From Prochlorococcus marinus (GTDB lineage: Bacteria; Cyanobacteriota; Cyanobacteriia; PCC-6307; Cyanobiaceae), in contig NZ_CVSV01000131.1 in the NCBI RefSeq assembly GCF_001180245.1, positions 248,001 through 312,000 of the forward strand: a stretch of 64,000 nucleotides of DNA. The letters are read 5' to 3'. The number at the start of each line of letters is the position of its first letter. Positions within the stretch are counted from its first letter, which is position 1. The notes beneath the pieces are model-generated. The model searched no databases, was not told where the DNA came from, and saw only the letters and a program-made list of their open reading frames with translations. Both the position numbers and the translations under genes were made by a program. Shown in pieces: positions 9,265 through 18,634 of the stretch.

Positions 9265-10653
9265 ATGTTTTTGAAATCATTGAATATTTTTTCGATACAG
9301 AACAAAGATATTTTTTCAAATTCTCTATTGATAAGTTTTTTGGGATTGTTAATTATATTTTTTTTGTTGATTTTTGGAAGGAAATTTAAACTAGCTGTTC
9401 AACTCGAGAGATTTGGATTGCCGATAGCAGTCATATCAGGAATTTTAGGTATATTTATAGGCCCATTTGGTGCGATACACTTTTTACCAAAGGAAACAAT
9501 AAATGTTTGGAGTAATTTTCCTACTCCTCTTTTATCATTAGTCTTCGCAACTTTAATGATGGGAAGACCTATACCGAATATAAATGGTTTAGTTAAACCG
9601 ATTTTTAATCAATTTCTATTAGCTCTTTCACTAGGTTTCGGACAATTTTTTATCGGAGGCCTTGTTGTTAAATATTTTCTGCCTCCATCTATGGACGCAA
9701 ATCCTCTAATGGGTTGTTTAATAGAGGTAGGTTTTGAGGGCGGTCATGGAGCTGCATCAATAATCGGTGAAAGTTTTAATAAACTAGGTTTCCCAAATGG
9801 TTTAGATCTTGGTTTGGCTATGGCAACAATGGGTCTTTTATCCTCTTCAATATTGGGTAGCATATTCATCTTCCTTGGTAGAACTTTAGGTCTTTCAGAT
9901 ACTGAGGAAATTCTTGAACAAAAAGATACTCTTAAGGGAAAAAATAATATAGGAATTTTTGCAGATTTAAGAATTTTTATAATAAATCTTGGATTCTCTG
10001 GTTTGGCAATTTCTTTTGGTATTTTGCTACTTAGATTTTTAAGGTATGTTTCAAGTTCTTTTGGAGATTTTTCGAAGGAAATTATTTTTTCACTACCAGT
10101 ATTCCCTTTTATCCTTATAGGTTCGCTTCTTATAAGATATATTTTAGAGAAAACCAAAAATACAGAATTTATTTCAAATATTCTGCAAAGGGAGATTGGT
10201 ATTTTATCCACAGATTTGTTGATTTTTACAGCTATGGCAAGTTTAGATATCGCAGTTGTTTTTGATAATTGGATACTTATTTTAGTGTTTACTATTTTCG
10301 GTTTATTTTGGAATTTAATCTGCATTGCTTATTTCGCATACTTTATTTTTGATGATTATTGGTTTGAAAAAAGCTTGATAGAGTTTGGAAATTCTACAGG
10401 TGTAGTAGCTTCTGGGTTACTTCTTTTAAGGCTTGCAGATCCTAAAAATATTTCTAAAACTTTACCAATTTTTACGTCAAAACAGCTTTTCGCTCAGTTA
10501 ATTCTCTCTGGGGGACTATTTACAGTTCTTGCACCATTAATGATTTCTAAAATTGGGTTAGATTATTGGACAGAAATTTGTGCCCTAATTACATTCGCAA
10601 TTCTTTTTATTGCATTGATTTTTAATAAGGTAGAGATGAAAAAGTTTCAATAA
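9265..10653 (+). CDS. gltS: Sodium/glutamate symporter-like transporter (GltS/ESS family)
   Basis: 462 aa integral membrane protein with about ten to twelve hydrophobic helices. The GFEGGHGAASIIGESF segment near residue 160 and a second hairpin FGNSTGVVASGLLLLRLADP are the two conserved elements of the ESS (glutamate:Na+ symporter) family. It presumably imports an acidic amino acid or related organic anion with sodium across the inner membrane. The substrate is not readable from sequence; in marine cyanobacteria this family is usually annotated as gltS. Confidence 0.8.
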   Translation: MFLKSLNIFSIQNKDIFSNSLLISFLGLLIIFFLLIFGRKFKLAVQLERFGLPIAVISGILGIFIGPFGAIHFLPKETINVWSNFPTPLLSLVFATLMMGRPIPNINGLVKPIFNQFLLALSLGFGQFFIGGLVVKYFLPPSMDANPLMGCLIEVGFEGGHGAASIIGESFNKLGFPNGLDLGLAMATMGLLSSSILGSIFIFLGRTLGLSDTEEILEQKDTLKGKNNIGIFADLRIFIINLGFSGLAISFGILLLRFLRYVSSSFGDFSKEIIFSLPVFPFILIGSLLIRYILEKTKNTEFISNILQREIGILSTDLLIFTAMASLDIAVVFDNWILILVFTIFGLFWNLICIAYFAYFIFDDYWFEKSLIEFGNSTGVVASGLLLLRLADPKNISKTLPIFTSKQLFAQLILSGGLFTVLAPLMISKIGLDYWTEICALITFAILFIALIFNKVEMKKFQ

Positions 10654-10689
10654 GAACCCTAGAATAGTATTATCCTAAATTTTATTTTA

Positions 10690-10947
10690 ATGTCATTTAC
10701 TCCCTACGATATTCCACCTCAAGAAAATAAAGGGAAGTGGTTTAGGAGTCATTTACTCGGAAGAGAAATAGAACTAGGAGAATTGTATAGTCTTGGATCA
10801 AATGATTTAGATTTGCTAATGGCGGAGACTGCAGAAATTAGAAGCGATCTTGATTTTAAGGAAAAAAATATTGGAAAATTTAGGACTGCAGGATATTTTT
10901 TGGAGTTAGCAAGAATAATTGAAAAAAGGAAGTTGTTAGAAAGTTAA
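10690..10947 (+). CDS. Conserved small cyanobacterial protein, 85 aa
   Basis: 85 aa, soluble, acidic in the middle (GSNDLDLLMAETAEIRSDLDFKEKN). It starts with ATG and is probably cotranscribed with the transporter 36 bp upstream. Its end overlaps the convergent GST gene by 4 bp. No recognised domain. Confidence 0.6.
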   Translation: MSFTPYDIPPQENKGKWFRSHLLGREIELGELYSLGSNDLDLLMAETAEIRSDLDFKEKNIGKFRTAGYFLELARIIEKRKLLES

Positions 10948-11603
10948 TTAAAAGGAAAATAATTCTTTCTATAATATGGTTCCCACAATTCGTATTTATA
11001 CATTAAGGGTTTAAATTCTTTATTTTTCTCAAATGAATCTAACCAGTTTTTTATAGAGGGTTCAAAATAATTTATCCTTTTTTGACTTTCACAAGCGATT
11101 CTAAATTGTCTTACAAAAGGCCAAACAGACCAATCAGCGATTGTGGGGCTATCTCCAAAAAAATATTTGTTTTCTGTAAGTAGTTCGTTCCATCTCTTTA
11201 TAAATTTAATAGCATTTGTGAAATGAAATTCTTCATCACTATCTTTATATCTTGTGGCATATTTAAATCGATCTAAATGATATTTGAATTCGTTATCGTT
11301 TTCATTAATTATTTCCAAAATATCTTCCTTTTTGTTCTCAGGGAAATACATTAATTTGATGTTTTCCTTTTTCGACTCTGAGAGAGCCCACAGGATGATT
11401 TCAAGACTTTCTTCAATAACTTCACTATTTTTTTTTATAAGAATCGGAACCGTTTTCGTCTTTGAATTATTTAAAAAATCTAGAGGTTTATTTTTTAAAT
11501 TAATTTCTCTTATCTCAACTTTTATTTCGCAAATTAACAGGGCCCATCTTGCACGAATTGCATATGGACATCTTCGAAATGAATATAAAATATCGTTTTT
11601 CAT
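10944..11603 (-). CDS. Glutathione S-transferase family protein
   Basis: 219 aa. An N-terminal thioredoxin-like domain begins with SFRRCPYAIRARWAL, the CPYAxR active-site type of omega/lambda-like GSTs, followed by VPILI (cis-Pro) and an all-helical C-terminal half with the DWSVWPFVRQF N-capping region. It is likely to use glutathione in thiol-transfer or dehydroascorbate-type reactions; the substrate is unknown. Cytoplasmic. Confidence 0.85.
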   Translation of the reverse strand: MKNDILYSFRRCPYAIRARWALLICEIKVEIREINLKNKPLDFLNNSKTKTVPILIKKNSEVIEESLEIILWALSESKKENIKLMYFPENKKEDILEIINENDNEFKYHLDRFKYATRYKDSDEEFHFTNAIKFIKRWNELLTENKYFFGDSPTIADWSVWPFVRQFRIACESQKRINYFEPSIKNWLDSFEKNKEFKPLMYKYELWEPYYRKNYFPFN

Positions 11604-11677
11604 ATTGTAAAAACTTTTAATTTCCCTAATTCTTTTAGTATTATCTAAGTAGGAACAGTTTTAATTTTACAAGGCAA

Positions 11678-12220
11678 ATGTCGGGATATGTTTATCTTAT
11701 TAGAGTAGGAGACCTTTATAGGATTGGGAAAACGGATAATCTTGAAAAGAAAATTAAAAAATTAAAGCCAGATGAATTACTAACATCAATTATGACTAAG
11801 GAGCCAGAAACTCTTGAAGCAAGACTATTAAGAAAATATAAGTCGCAAAGAATTCCTGAAACTGGTTATTTAAAGCTTTCTAAAAGACAAATTAAAGAAT
11901 GTAAAAAGCAATTTGAATTAAAGGGTAGCTTACCGCACACTTTAGATGCTGAAGTTTCTATAACTCTATTTGCATCTTTTTTATTGTTTTCATTAGGTTC
12001 TTTTATTTTTAATTATTTAAATTTTGGATTTGTAAGATCTATTTCTTATTCTTTCGGAATGGCATCTCTACCAATGGTTATATTATTTATAACAGGTAGT
12101 TTTGGCGGATACTTTTCTGAAGATTTATCTCTTTTTTCATTGTTTACTAATCGAATAAAAGGTTTATTTATTGCAATTGCAATGCTTTCAATAGCTTACT
12201 TAATTTTTAATTTAGGTTAA
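11678..12220 (+). CDS. GIY-YIG-like nuclease domain fused to membrane helices
   Basis: 180 aa with an unusual architecture. Residues 4-75 (YVYLIRVGDLYRIGKTDNLEKKIKKL...ETLEARLLRKYKSQRI) match the GIY-YIG/T5orf172 fold: the paired YVYL and YRIGKT strands, an Arg/Lys helix and a Glu (in LEARL). The remaining 80 residues contain three strong hydrophobic helices. A nuclease-like domain anchored to a membrane would be predicted. Whether it keeps catalytic activity is unclear, because the GIY-YIG hallmark is degenerate (YVYL / YRIG). Confidence 0.7.
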   Translation: MSGYVYLIRVGDLYRIGKTDNLEKKIKKLKPDELLTSIMTKEPETLEARLLRKYKSQRIPETGYLKLSKRQIKECKKQFELKGSLPHTLDAEVSITLFASFLLFSLGSFIFNYLNFGFVRSISYSFGMASLPMVILFITGSFGGYFSEDLSLFSLFTNRIKGLFIAIAMLSIAYLIFNLG

Positions 12221-12924
12221 ATTTCATAGTTACAATTTAAGGCAATTTCAAATGGAACTGATTGGGTAGGTAACTTAAGAATAGTTGAGCATATTTCAGC
12301 AATATCTTCAGGTTGTGTCATGCTTGATTTGTCTAAAGAAGAGATATTTTGGGCCATTTTTGTATTAACCCAGCTTGGGCAAATTGCAGAAATCCTTATA
12401 TTTTTATCCCAACCTTTATTTTTCATAGTTTGGCATAATCCCATCAAAGCAAACTTTGAAGAAGAATAAGCGGCTAAATCACCTTTGGATCTTTTTCCAC
12501 TCATTGAAACCAAAACAATAATTCTTCCTCTTCCAGAGGTACATAAATGATCCCAAGAAAGCCTACATAAATGCCAAATTGCTAAAAAATTGATATTTAA
12601 TGTATTTAAAATATCTTCTTCATCACCATCTTTGTATAAGAAAGGAACTTTCGATAATACTCCAGAACAATTTATTACTGAATCAAATCCTCCAAATTCA
12701 TCTACGGTATTTTTTATCCAATTTTTGGCTGTAATTTTTTTTAAAGCATCATAGTGGTTGATTATAATTTTCCCTTCTGGCCATTTTTTTGGATCAATAG
12801 CGCTTCCTTTTAATGATTCTAAATCTCTAATGCCAACACTAATTCTATTGCCTTCTTTTAATGCTTTATGTGCAATTTTTAGTCCAATTCCTCTACTGGC
12901 TCCACTAATTAATATGGTTCTCAT
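12217..12924 (-). CDS. Short-chain dehydrogenase/reductase
   Basis: 235 aa classical SDR. The NAD(P)-binding motif GASRGIG is at residues 7-13, NCSG substitutes for NNAG, and the catalytic Ser-Tyr-Lys set is visible (VSMSG, then YSSSKFAL). An Arg near the start of helix B region suggests NADPH. The substrate is unknown. It sits 7 bp downstream of lycopene cyclase on the same strand, so the two are probably cotranscribed, but a carotenoid role is only inference. Confidence 0.87.
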   Translation of the reverse strand: MRTILISGASRGIGLKIAHKALKEGNRISVGIRDLESLKGSAIDPKKWPEGKIIINHYDALKKITAKNWIKNTVDEFGGFDSVINCSGVLSKVPFLYKDGDEEDILNTLNINFLAIWHLCRLSWDHLCTSGRGRIIVLVSMSGKRSKGDLAAYSSSKFALMGLCQTMKNKGWDKNIRISAICPSWVNTKMAQNISSLDKSSMTQPEDIAEICSTILKLPTQSVPFEIALNCNYEI

Positions 12925-12931
12925 TTTTTAA

Positions 12932-14215
12932 CTATATGTTTGGAAATATTATCCTAAGTAACATTTTAAATTCTCTTCCATGCATAATCATAAGACCTTT
13001 CTTTACACTCCATGGAGCCTTTATAAACATTACGCACATAGCATATACAATCTCTTTTAAAGAAAGAGTATCAGTTAGAAAACCATACCATTGATTTTTA
13101 GGTAGTTGGAAAAAACTGCCAAAAAATTCTCTCAATAGTTTCTCATCAAACCTCATGAGTTTTTCTAATCCAAATTGGTAAAGTGATTTCTTCCTAATTA
13201 ATTCTTTTGACCATAAAGTTTCCCAACCTTTTCTAGCAATATGATAGGTACTTAGATTTTTGTTCTTAATTGCTTCTGAGACTGCCTTTGCGACAAGTGG
13301 AGCTCTTCTTAAAACATTACCAATTAAATATCCAGATGCAGGATGTACCATTGAAGCAGCACCACCATATCCAAGTATTTGTTGTTTGAAATCAGGGATT
13401 GGCATATTCATAGGAAGAAATAAGCCAAGCTCTTCGTGCTGCATGCTTGTGATTGATATATTTCGATAAGAAAGCCTCTTCTCTAGTCTCTCTTTTAAAT
13501 TTTCCATTGTTAGAGGATTTACCAAACCAAGAGATGTCTCTTCAAGAAAATATTTCCCATCCCCCATATCCATGGCATAAAGAAAAGTTGGCGGTTCTTT
13601 TTTTTGCTCATCGTTAAGATGATCATTTCTATAGTCCATCAATACAAACTGCCCTTTCTTAAGTGGAGGTTTACTAAAATTACCTACTATCCCATAACAA
13701 GTCTGGACTGCTAAGGGACCACAGGATTTTAATTTAAGAAAAACAGGATCATACCCTGTTGCATCTACTACTAATCTTGCAGAGAAAGTTTTGCCATCTT
13801 TTGTAGTTACTGTACTTTTGTATTTTTCAAAATGTATTTTGTTTGCAAAGCCTTGATGCCATTTAATAAAAGACTTATTGCATTCGTTAAACCAATAATT
13901 GTGGAGTTTCTTCTTATCAAATAGTCCATAATCTAGTGAATGTTCCGTGGCCTTATTCTCGTCGTCCTGCTCTTCTAAAGCGCCATGCCCAAAAAAACTT
14001 ACAGTATTCTTCCATCTATATTCAAGTAAATCCTGAAGCCCGAGTTGATCAACTTCTTTCCCCCAAATGCCATATGTATTTGGCCAAGGTTCATCTGGTC
14101 CATTTGGAGAAAGCACTTCAACATCTAATTTTTCCTTCCCTAAAGCTGAGGCAATAGCCATACCTGCAGGCCCTGCACCCAAAACAAGAACATCTGTCAT
14201 ATTTTCTTTTGACAT
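12932..14215 (-). CDS. crtL: Lycopene cyclase (CrtL type, probably epsilon/second cyclase)
   Basis: 427 aa flavoprotein-like enzyme. It has the dinucleotide-binding GAGPAGMAIASALGKE near residues 13-28, the cyclase motif NTYGIWGKEVDQLGL, the VVDATGYDP motif and the CrtL motif YGGAASMVHPASGYLIG. It cyclises the ends of lycopene to beta or epsilon rings for carotenes and zeaxanthin. Prochlorococcus carries two CrtL paralogues, one of them making epsilon rings; from its position a few genes from pcb this is probably the epsilon-type one, but sequence alone does not separate them here. Confidence 0.87.
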   Translation of the reverse strand: MSKENMTDVLVLGAGPAGMAIASALGKEKLDVEVLSPNGPDEPWPNTYGIWGKEVDQLGLQDLLEYRWKNTVSFFGHGALEEQDDENKATEHSLDYGLFDKKKLHNYWFNECNKSFIKWHQGFANKIHFEKYKSTVTTKDGKTFSARLVVDATGYDPVFLKLKSCGPLAVQTCYGIVGNFSKPPLKKGQFVLMDYRNDHLNDEQKKEPPTFLYAMDMGDGKYFLEETSLGLVNPLTMENLKERLEKRLSYRNISITSMQHEELGLFLPMNMPIPDFKQQILGYGGAASMVHPASGYLIGNVLRRAPLVAKAVSEAIKNKNLSTYHIARKGWETLWSKELIRKKSLYQFGLEKLMRFDEKLLREFFGSFFQLPKNQWYGFLTDTLSLKEIVYAMCVMFIKAPWSVKKGLMIMHGREFKMLLRIIFPNI

Positions 14216-14438
14216 TAAATATAAATCTTATGATTAAAGAAATTTATGGAACAAATTAGTACTTCTGGGCCTAGAATTATATTATTCATCCAATACTTAT
14301 AATGAGAGTAGATTAATAATAATAAAATTACTCAAATACTAGTGACTAAGCTTTCGGTGTTTTAACAATAATTTATAAGATTACAAAATAAAAAAAACTT
14401 TATTTATTTTTTATCATAAAAAAAATATAGGAATTTAA

Positions 14439-15440
14439 ATGATTAAAAATAAAAATATTTTAATTACTGGAGGTAATTCAGGAATAGGGTTTTTTGCCAT
14501 TATTAATTTACTGAAGACGAAAAATATTTTATATGTTGTAATAAAAAACGAATTTAGCAAGAATGAATTTCTCAGAAAAATCGAGAAATATTTTGATAAA
14601 AATTACCTTAGTAAATTTTTAAATATTATTGAAAATTGTGATCTTTCAGATTTAGAGAATATTAAAATAATTAAAGATCACTTTATTAGTAAAAAGATTT
14701 TTTTAGATGTTCTTGTTTTAAATGCAGGATTGCAATATACAGGGTCTTTTTACCCTAAAGTTTCAAAACAAGGTATAGAACTAACTTTTGCAGTAAATCA
14801 TCTTGCACATTTTTGCTTGGTAAATGTCCTAAAAGATTTTATTAGAGATAAAGCAGAATCTAGAATCATTATTACATCATCAGATGTACACGACCCCAAA
14901 AGTTCAGGTGGCAATATAGGAAGGAAAGCGGGACTTAATAACCTTGTTAATTTAAGAAAAAAAGTAACTGGGCAATTTTTAAATTTTAATGCTGATGAAG
15001 CTTATAAAAATAGTAAGTTATGTAATATTTTGTTTGCTAAAGAACTTGAAAAAAAATTAAAAATTTCCTCTAGTAAAATTTCTGTAATTACTTGGGCGCC
15101 TGGTCTAGTAATACCAAATGATGATCTTGGTTTTTTTAGATATAGTAAGCGTTTTAATCCCTTTGGATATTTAATTTTTTCTAAAGCTGCAAAAAATATT
15201 TTTGGAATTTCTGAAAGTATAGAAAATGCTGGTAGGATACTTTCTGAAATTGTTTTTGATTCAAATTTAAATAATATTGGTTACGTTCATTTAAGTAATA
15301 AACTTATATCTTTTAAAAAACATAAATTAGTTGAAAGTAGGGTTAGTGATGAGGCAAATAATTCTGAGTTGGCTTCAAAACTCTGGATTTTAAGTGAAGA
15401 GATTTGTAGATCATTTGGCTTTGTTACTTTCAATATTTAA
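14439..15440 (+). CDS. SDR protein resembling protochlorophyllide oxidoreductase
   Basis: 333 aa SDR, the length of light-dependent POR. It has GGNSGIG (residues about 11-17) for NADPH, LNAG, SSDVH and the catalytic YKNSKLCN (Tyr-Lys) motif, plus the long insertion after the Tyr-Lys motif found in the POR and retinol-dehydrogenase branch. It is divergent from true POR, very rich in Lys/Asn/Ile, and could be a paralogue with another substrate. Its last 30 bp overlap the convergent MscS gene. Confidence 0.7.
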   Translation: MIKNKNILITGGNSGIGFFAIINLLKTKNILYVVIKNEFSKNEFLRKIEKYFDKNYLSKFLNIIENCDLSDLENIKIIKDHFISKKIFLDVLVLNAGLQYTGSFYPKVSKQGIELTFAVNHLAHFCLVNVLKDFIRDKAESRIIITSSDVHDPKSSGGNIGRKAGLNNLVNLRKKVTGQFLNFNADEAYKNSKLCNILFAKELEKKLKISSSKISVITWAPGLVIPNDDLGFFRYSKRFNPFGYLIFSKAAKNIFGISESIENAGRILSEIVFDSNLNNIGYVHLSNKLISFKKHKLVESRVSDEANNSELASKLWILSEEICRSFGFVTFNI

Positions 15441-16457
15441 GGTTTGAGTTGGGAATGCAAACTCTATATTATTAACCGCAAATTCCTCAATAATTCTTAA
15501 ATTTATAGATTGTTGAGCTTCCATTGCGGCGAGATAATTATTTGTTGGGATGTAATAAACAAGTTCGAAATTAAGACTGAAGTCGCCGAAATCTGTGAAA
15601 TGACATCTATCAAAAGAAGCATCTTTTGTCTCTTCAACTATTTTTTTAATTATTATTGGAATCAATTTCATAAGTTTTGGAGAGGTTTCATAAACAACCC
15701 CCAATTTATGCACTAACCTTCTTTTTTCCATTTGTGCGTAATTTGAAATTATTCCATTTGTTAGGGCGCTATTGCTCATTACTATTACTTCTCCATTAAT
15801 ACTTCTTATCCTTGATGATCGTACTCCCACTCTCTCAACCATTCCGAGGACTCCATCAGATTTTATAAACTCACCTTTTTGAAAAGGTTTATCAAGCAAA
15901 ATTGTTATATATTCAAAGAACTCCTGAACTGGATCTTTCAAAGCTAATCCTGCTCCAATACCTCCTGCACTTAGCAAAGCCCAAATAGCAGTCATTTGAA
16001 CACCTATATTTTGTAGGAAAAAAATTGAGCCAATAGTCCATGTTAATGCTTTTATCAATGGAGTTAGTGAAGATACCATCGAACTAATTGAGGAATCATT
16101 AATTTTCGAGGTCGATTCTGTTAAAGATCTTATTAAAACTTTGTTGAGAGCTTTTATGATGATTATTAATATAAATAATTTCAAAATATTCAATAATACA
16201 GAGATGAAAGTTATTTCATCAGAAAAAAAATAGTCAATTGAAAAATAAAATGATAGGAGGAAACCTATAGGTTTTATAATTCCAGAGATCACCTCAAAAA
16301 TAAAATCATCGAAATTTGTTTTTGTTCTTTTGGAAATCTTTTTAAAAAATATTTTTGAAACTTTTGAAATTATTATCGACAATAAAGTTCCAATAAAAAA
16401 AATAGATATTGCCAGAAGGAAGTTTTCAGTAACTAATTTCATATTCAAATAAACCAT
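15411..16457 (-). CDS. Small-conductance mechanosensitive channel (MscS family)
   Basis: 348 aa. Three or four hydrophobic helices fill the first 170 residues; the pore-lining helix (TAIWALLSAGGIGAGLALKDPVQEFFEYITILLDKPFQKGEF) shows the Ala/Gly packing and the beta-domain entry typical of MscS. It opens under membrane tension and lets osmolytes out during hypo-osmotic shock; inner membrane. The window also carries stpA, a compatible-solute gene, which fits osmotic adaptation. Confidence 0.88.
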   Translation of the reverse strand: MVYLNMKLVTENFLLAISIFFIGTLLSIIISKVSKIFFKKISKRTKTNFDDFIFEVISGIIKPIGFLLSFYFSIDYFFSDEITFISVLLNILKLFILIIIIKALNKVLIRSLTESTSKINDSSISSMVSSLTPLIKALTWTIGSIFFLQNIGVQMTAIWALLSAGGIGAGLALKDPVQEFFEYITILLDKPFQKGEFIKSDGVLGMVERVGVRSSRIRSINGEVIVMSNSALTNGIISNYAQMEKRRLVHKLGVVYETSPKLMKLIPIIIKKIVEETKDASFDRCHFTDFGDFSLNFELVYYIPTNNYLAAMEAQQSINLRIIEEFAVNNIEFAFPTQTLNIESNKAK

Positions 16458-16520
16458 TAAAATTTATATCTAATAAAATTTTAAATTATCTCAAAACAAC
16501 AAACCAGTCTTTATTTTTGT

Positions 16521-17090
16521 TTAACTCATTATTATGTTTCTAATATCTTTAAATTCTTCTCTATCCGCAGTTTTGCATAATTCAAAAATTATTGATTCAG
16601 TTGTTGTTAAGATCGCCCCACTCTGAGTCATTCTTTGTAATGCTATTTCATGATCTAACCTATTTCGACTTCCCATGGAATCTGATATGAGAATAACTTC
16701 AAATCCTTTTTGTAAACAATCTAAGACTGTTTGTTGAATACAAATATGCGTTTCGATCCCACAAACTATTAAATTAGTAATTTTCTTATATTTAAGTTCT
16801 TTTAAAAAATCTTCTAATTTAGCTAGGCTGAATTCCATTTTTTCAAATTTTCTAAATTCTGCTATGGGTGATAATTCAGGAATCGTAACTCCCAATTTGA
16901 GTGGGTTCTGTTCAGATATAAATATGTTTTCTTCTAAAATTTGGTAAGCATTTATTAACTTTTTAATGTTTTTGATTATTGAATCCTTATTAAAAATTGA
17001 TCTTATTATTTTTTCCTGAATATCAATAATTATCAAGGCATTTACTTTCGATGATAATTTATAAGAAGAGATTTCTTGATCATTCATCAT
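16521..17090 (-). CDS. Isochorismatase-family hydrolase
   Basis: 189 aa cysteine hydrolase. The catalytic set can be read: Asp in LIIDIQEKI near residue 23, a Lys in the middle, and the nucleophile Cys in VCGIETHICIQQT near residue 117. It resembles the YcaC/nicotinamidase-like branch used on amides; isochorismate itself is unlikely. Substrate unknown. Starts ATG with an adjacent in-frame ATG. Confidence 0.85.
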   Translation of the reverse strand: MMNDQEISSYKLSSKVNALIIIDIQEKIIRSIFNKDSIIKNIKKLINAYQILEENIFISEQNPLKLGVTIPELSPIAEFRKFEKMEFSLAKLEDFLKELKYKKITNLIVCGIETHICIQQTVLDCLQKGFEVILISDSMGSRNRLDHEIALQRMTQSGAILTTTESIIFELCKTADREEFKDIRNIIMS

Positions 17091-17206
17091 TTACATATAA
17101 AGATACACTTAACATAATATTTTGAAGAACTTTAGTAAACATTTTAAATAAATAAGTTGTTTTACTCTCATCTAGAGTTATTATTGAGAATAGCTATGGG
17201 TTAATT

Positions 17207-17659
17207 TTGTCATTATCCTCTCAATACAAAGTAATCACATCTCCTCTTGGTGTTGGATTACATAAAGATGGGAAGAGATTAACTCCTCAGAGGTTAAAGG
17301 TTCTCAATTTATTTGAAAATATTGGCTCTGGAAAGCATCTTAGTGCTGAAGAGGTTCATGAAAAGTTAGTTAAAACAAGTTCCAAAGTTTCACTAGCAAC
17401 AATTTATAGAACTTTAAGACTTCTAGTGCAAATGGGTTTGCTTCATGAATTAGAACTTAGTGAGGGTGGACACAGATATGAATTGCTTAGTAACGACACA
17501 CCGGATCATCATCATTTGATTTGCATTAGGTGTGGAAGAACAGAAGAATTCGAAAATGATGAGGTTTTAGAGGCAGGCAAAGTTGCAGCAAAAGTTAATG
17601 GTTTTAAACTAATTGAATCCTCTTTAAATGTAAGAGCAATTTGTCCTAATTGTATTTAG
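17207..17659 (+). CDS. fur: Fur-family metal-responsive repressor
   Basis: 150 aa. A winged-helix N-terminal domain (RLTPQRLKVLNLFENIGSGKHLSAEEVHEKL...SLATIYRTLRLL) is followed by the dimer/metal domain with HRYEL, HHHLICIRCG and a C-terminal CPNC, so the two CxxC-type pairs of the structural zinc site are intact. It probably represses iron-uptake genes with Fe(II), although Zur or PerR cannot be excluded. The start is TTG. It converges on the next gene, 6 bp away. Confidence 0.85.
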   Translation: MSLSSQYKVITSPLGVGLHKDGKRLTPQRLKVLNLFENIGSGKHLSAEEVHEKLVKTSSKVSLATIYRTLRLLVQMGLLHELELSEGGHRYELLSNDTPDHHHLICIRCGRTEEFENDEVLEAGKVAAKVNGFKLIESSLNVRAICPNCI

Positions 17660-17665
17660 CAGGTT

Positions 17666-18598
17666 TTAACTTAAAGTCCCTCCACAACTTGACCCTGCAC
17701 CTGCAGTGCAAGCAAAACAATGTTCTTTTACAGCTACCCCGTAGTCAAAAGTAAATGATTCATCCAAGAGATCAAAAAGTGTCTTTGGTCCTTTATTCTC
17801 TCGGAAATTTATCTGTTGGTTAAAGTCACAATCATAAATTTCTCCTAGCCAATTTACACTAATTGTCTTTTTACACATTAGATTTTCTAAATTTTTTTCA
17901 TTAAAATTTTCTTTTAGTAATTTGTAATAAGTATTTAGTTTCCCTTCTCTTCGAAGAGATTCTTCATATCTATTTATTGGCATATTAGTTATTGTGTATA
18001 AATTATTAAAAACGATATTGTATTTTTCGAATAGAATTTTTTTATAATCCTTCTCCAATATTTCCTGCGAAGGAGGAAGAATTGGACTTACAGGATTGTA
18101 AACAAGATTTAATTGCAATTCATTTTCTTTTTTCCCATAGCCTAGATCATTAAGAATTTTTATAGCTTTAATACTTTTTTCAAAAACCCCAAGACCCCTT
18201 TGAAACTCAACATTATTTTTTTCGTAACATGGTAGTGAAGCAGTAACTATCACTTTATTCTTTGCAAGAAATTGAGGAAGATCTTCATAACCTTCTTCAA
18301 AGAAAATTGTCAAATTACACCTGTCAATAATATCAACTTGTTTTGTGCTCAAACTATTTACAAGTTTTTTAAACTCTGGATGAAGTTCTGGAGCACCACC
18401 AGTAATATCTAAAGTCTTGATTTTGTATTTTTCAATTATTTTTGGAATAAGAGATATTATTTCATTTGACATCTTTTCTGTCCTTAGGGGACTCGAATTG
18501 ACATGACAATGTTTACACGCCTGGTTGCATTTATAACCTATATTAATTTGTAATGTTTCTATAGGTTCTTTATATATTGAAGGGAATTTTTCTTTCAT
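17666..18598 (-). CDS. arsS: Radical SAM enzyme, ArsS-like (arsenosugar biosynthesis)
   Basis: 310 aa. The radical-SAM cluster motif CNQACKHC places Cys24, Cys28 and Cys31, with GGAPEL as the SAM-binding motif. The C-terminus ends with CFACTAGAGSSCGG, characteristic of the ArsS/DUF3641 branch, where adenosyl transfer to dimethylarsenite leads to arsenosugars. Cytoplasmic. It neighbours stpA on the same strand (36 bp). The arsenosugar role is family-based inference; the gene is about 28 kb from the arsenic operon in the same window. Confidence 0.75.
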   Translation of the reverse strand: MKEKFPSIYKEPIETLQINIGYKCNQACKHCHVNSSPLRTEKMSNEIISLIPKIIEKYKIKTLDITGGAPELHPEFKKLVNSLSTKQVDIIDRCNLTIFFEEGYEDLPQFLAKNKVIVTASLPCYEKNNVEFQRGLGVFEKSIKAIKILNDLGYGKKENELQLNLVYNPVSPILPPSQEILEKDYKKILFEKYNIVFNNLYTITNMPINRYEESLRREGKLNTYYKLLKENFNEKNLENLMCKKTISVNWLGEIYDCDFNQQINFRENKGPKTLFDLLDESFTFDYGVAVKEHCFACTAGAGSSCGGTLS

Positions 18599-18634
18599 AT
18601 ATTACTTATAAATTGTCATTCCAAAATTAAAAAG

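Noticed and set aside
9744..10325. 193-aa open frame on the minus strand
   Set aside because: It lies wholly inside gltS in the opposite strand; the gltS protein is clearly real, and the antisense frame has no recognisable motif.
17091..17206. A Fur box upstream of the Fur gene
   Set aside because: TTATTATTGAGAATA-like sequence is only weakly similar to the consensus in very AT-rich DNA; not supportable.
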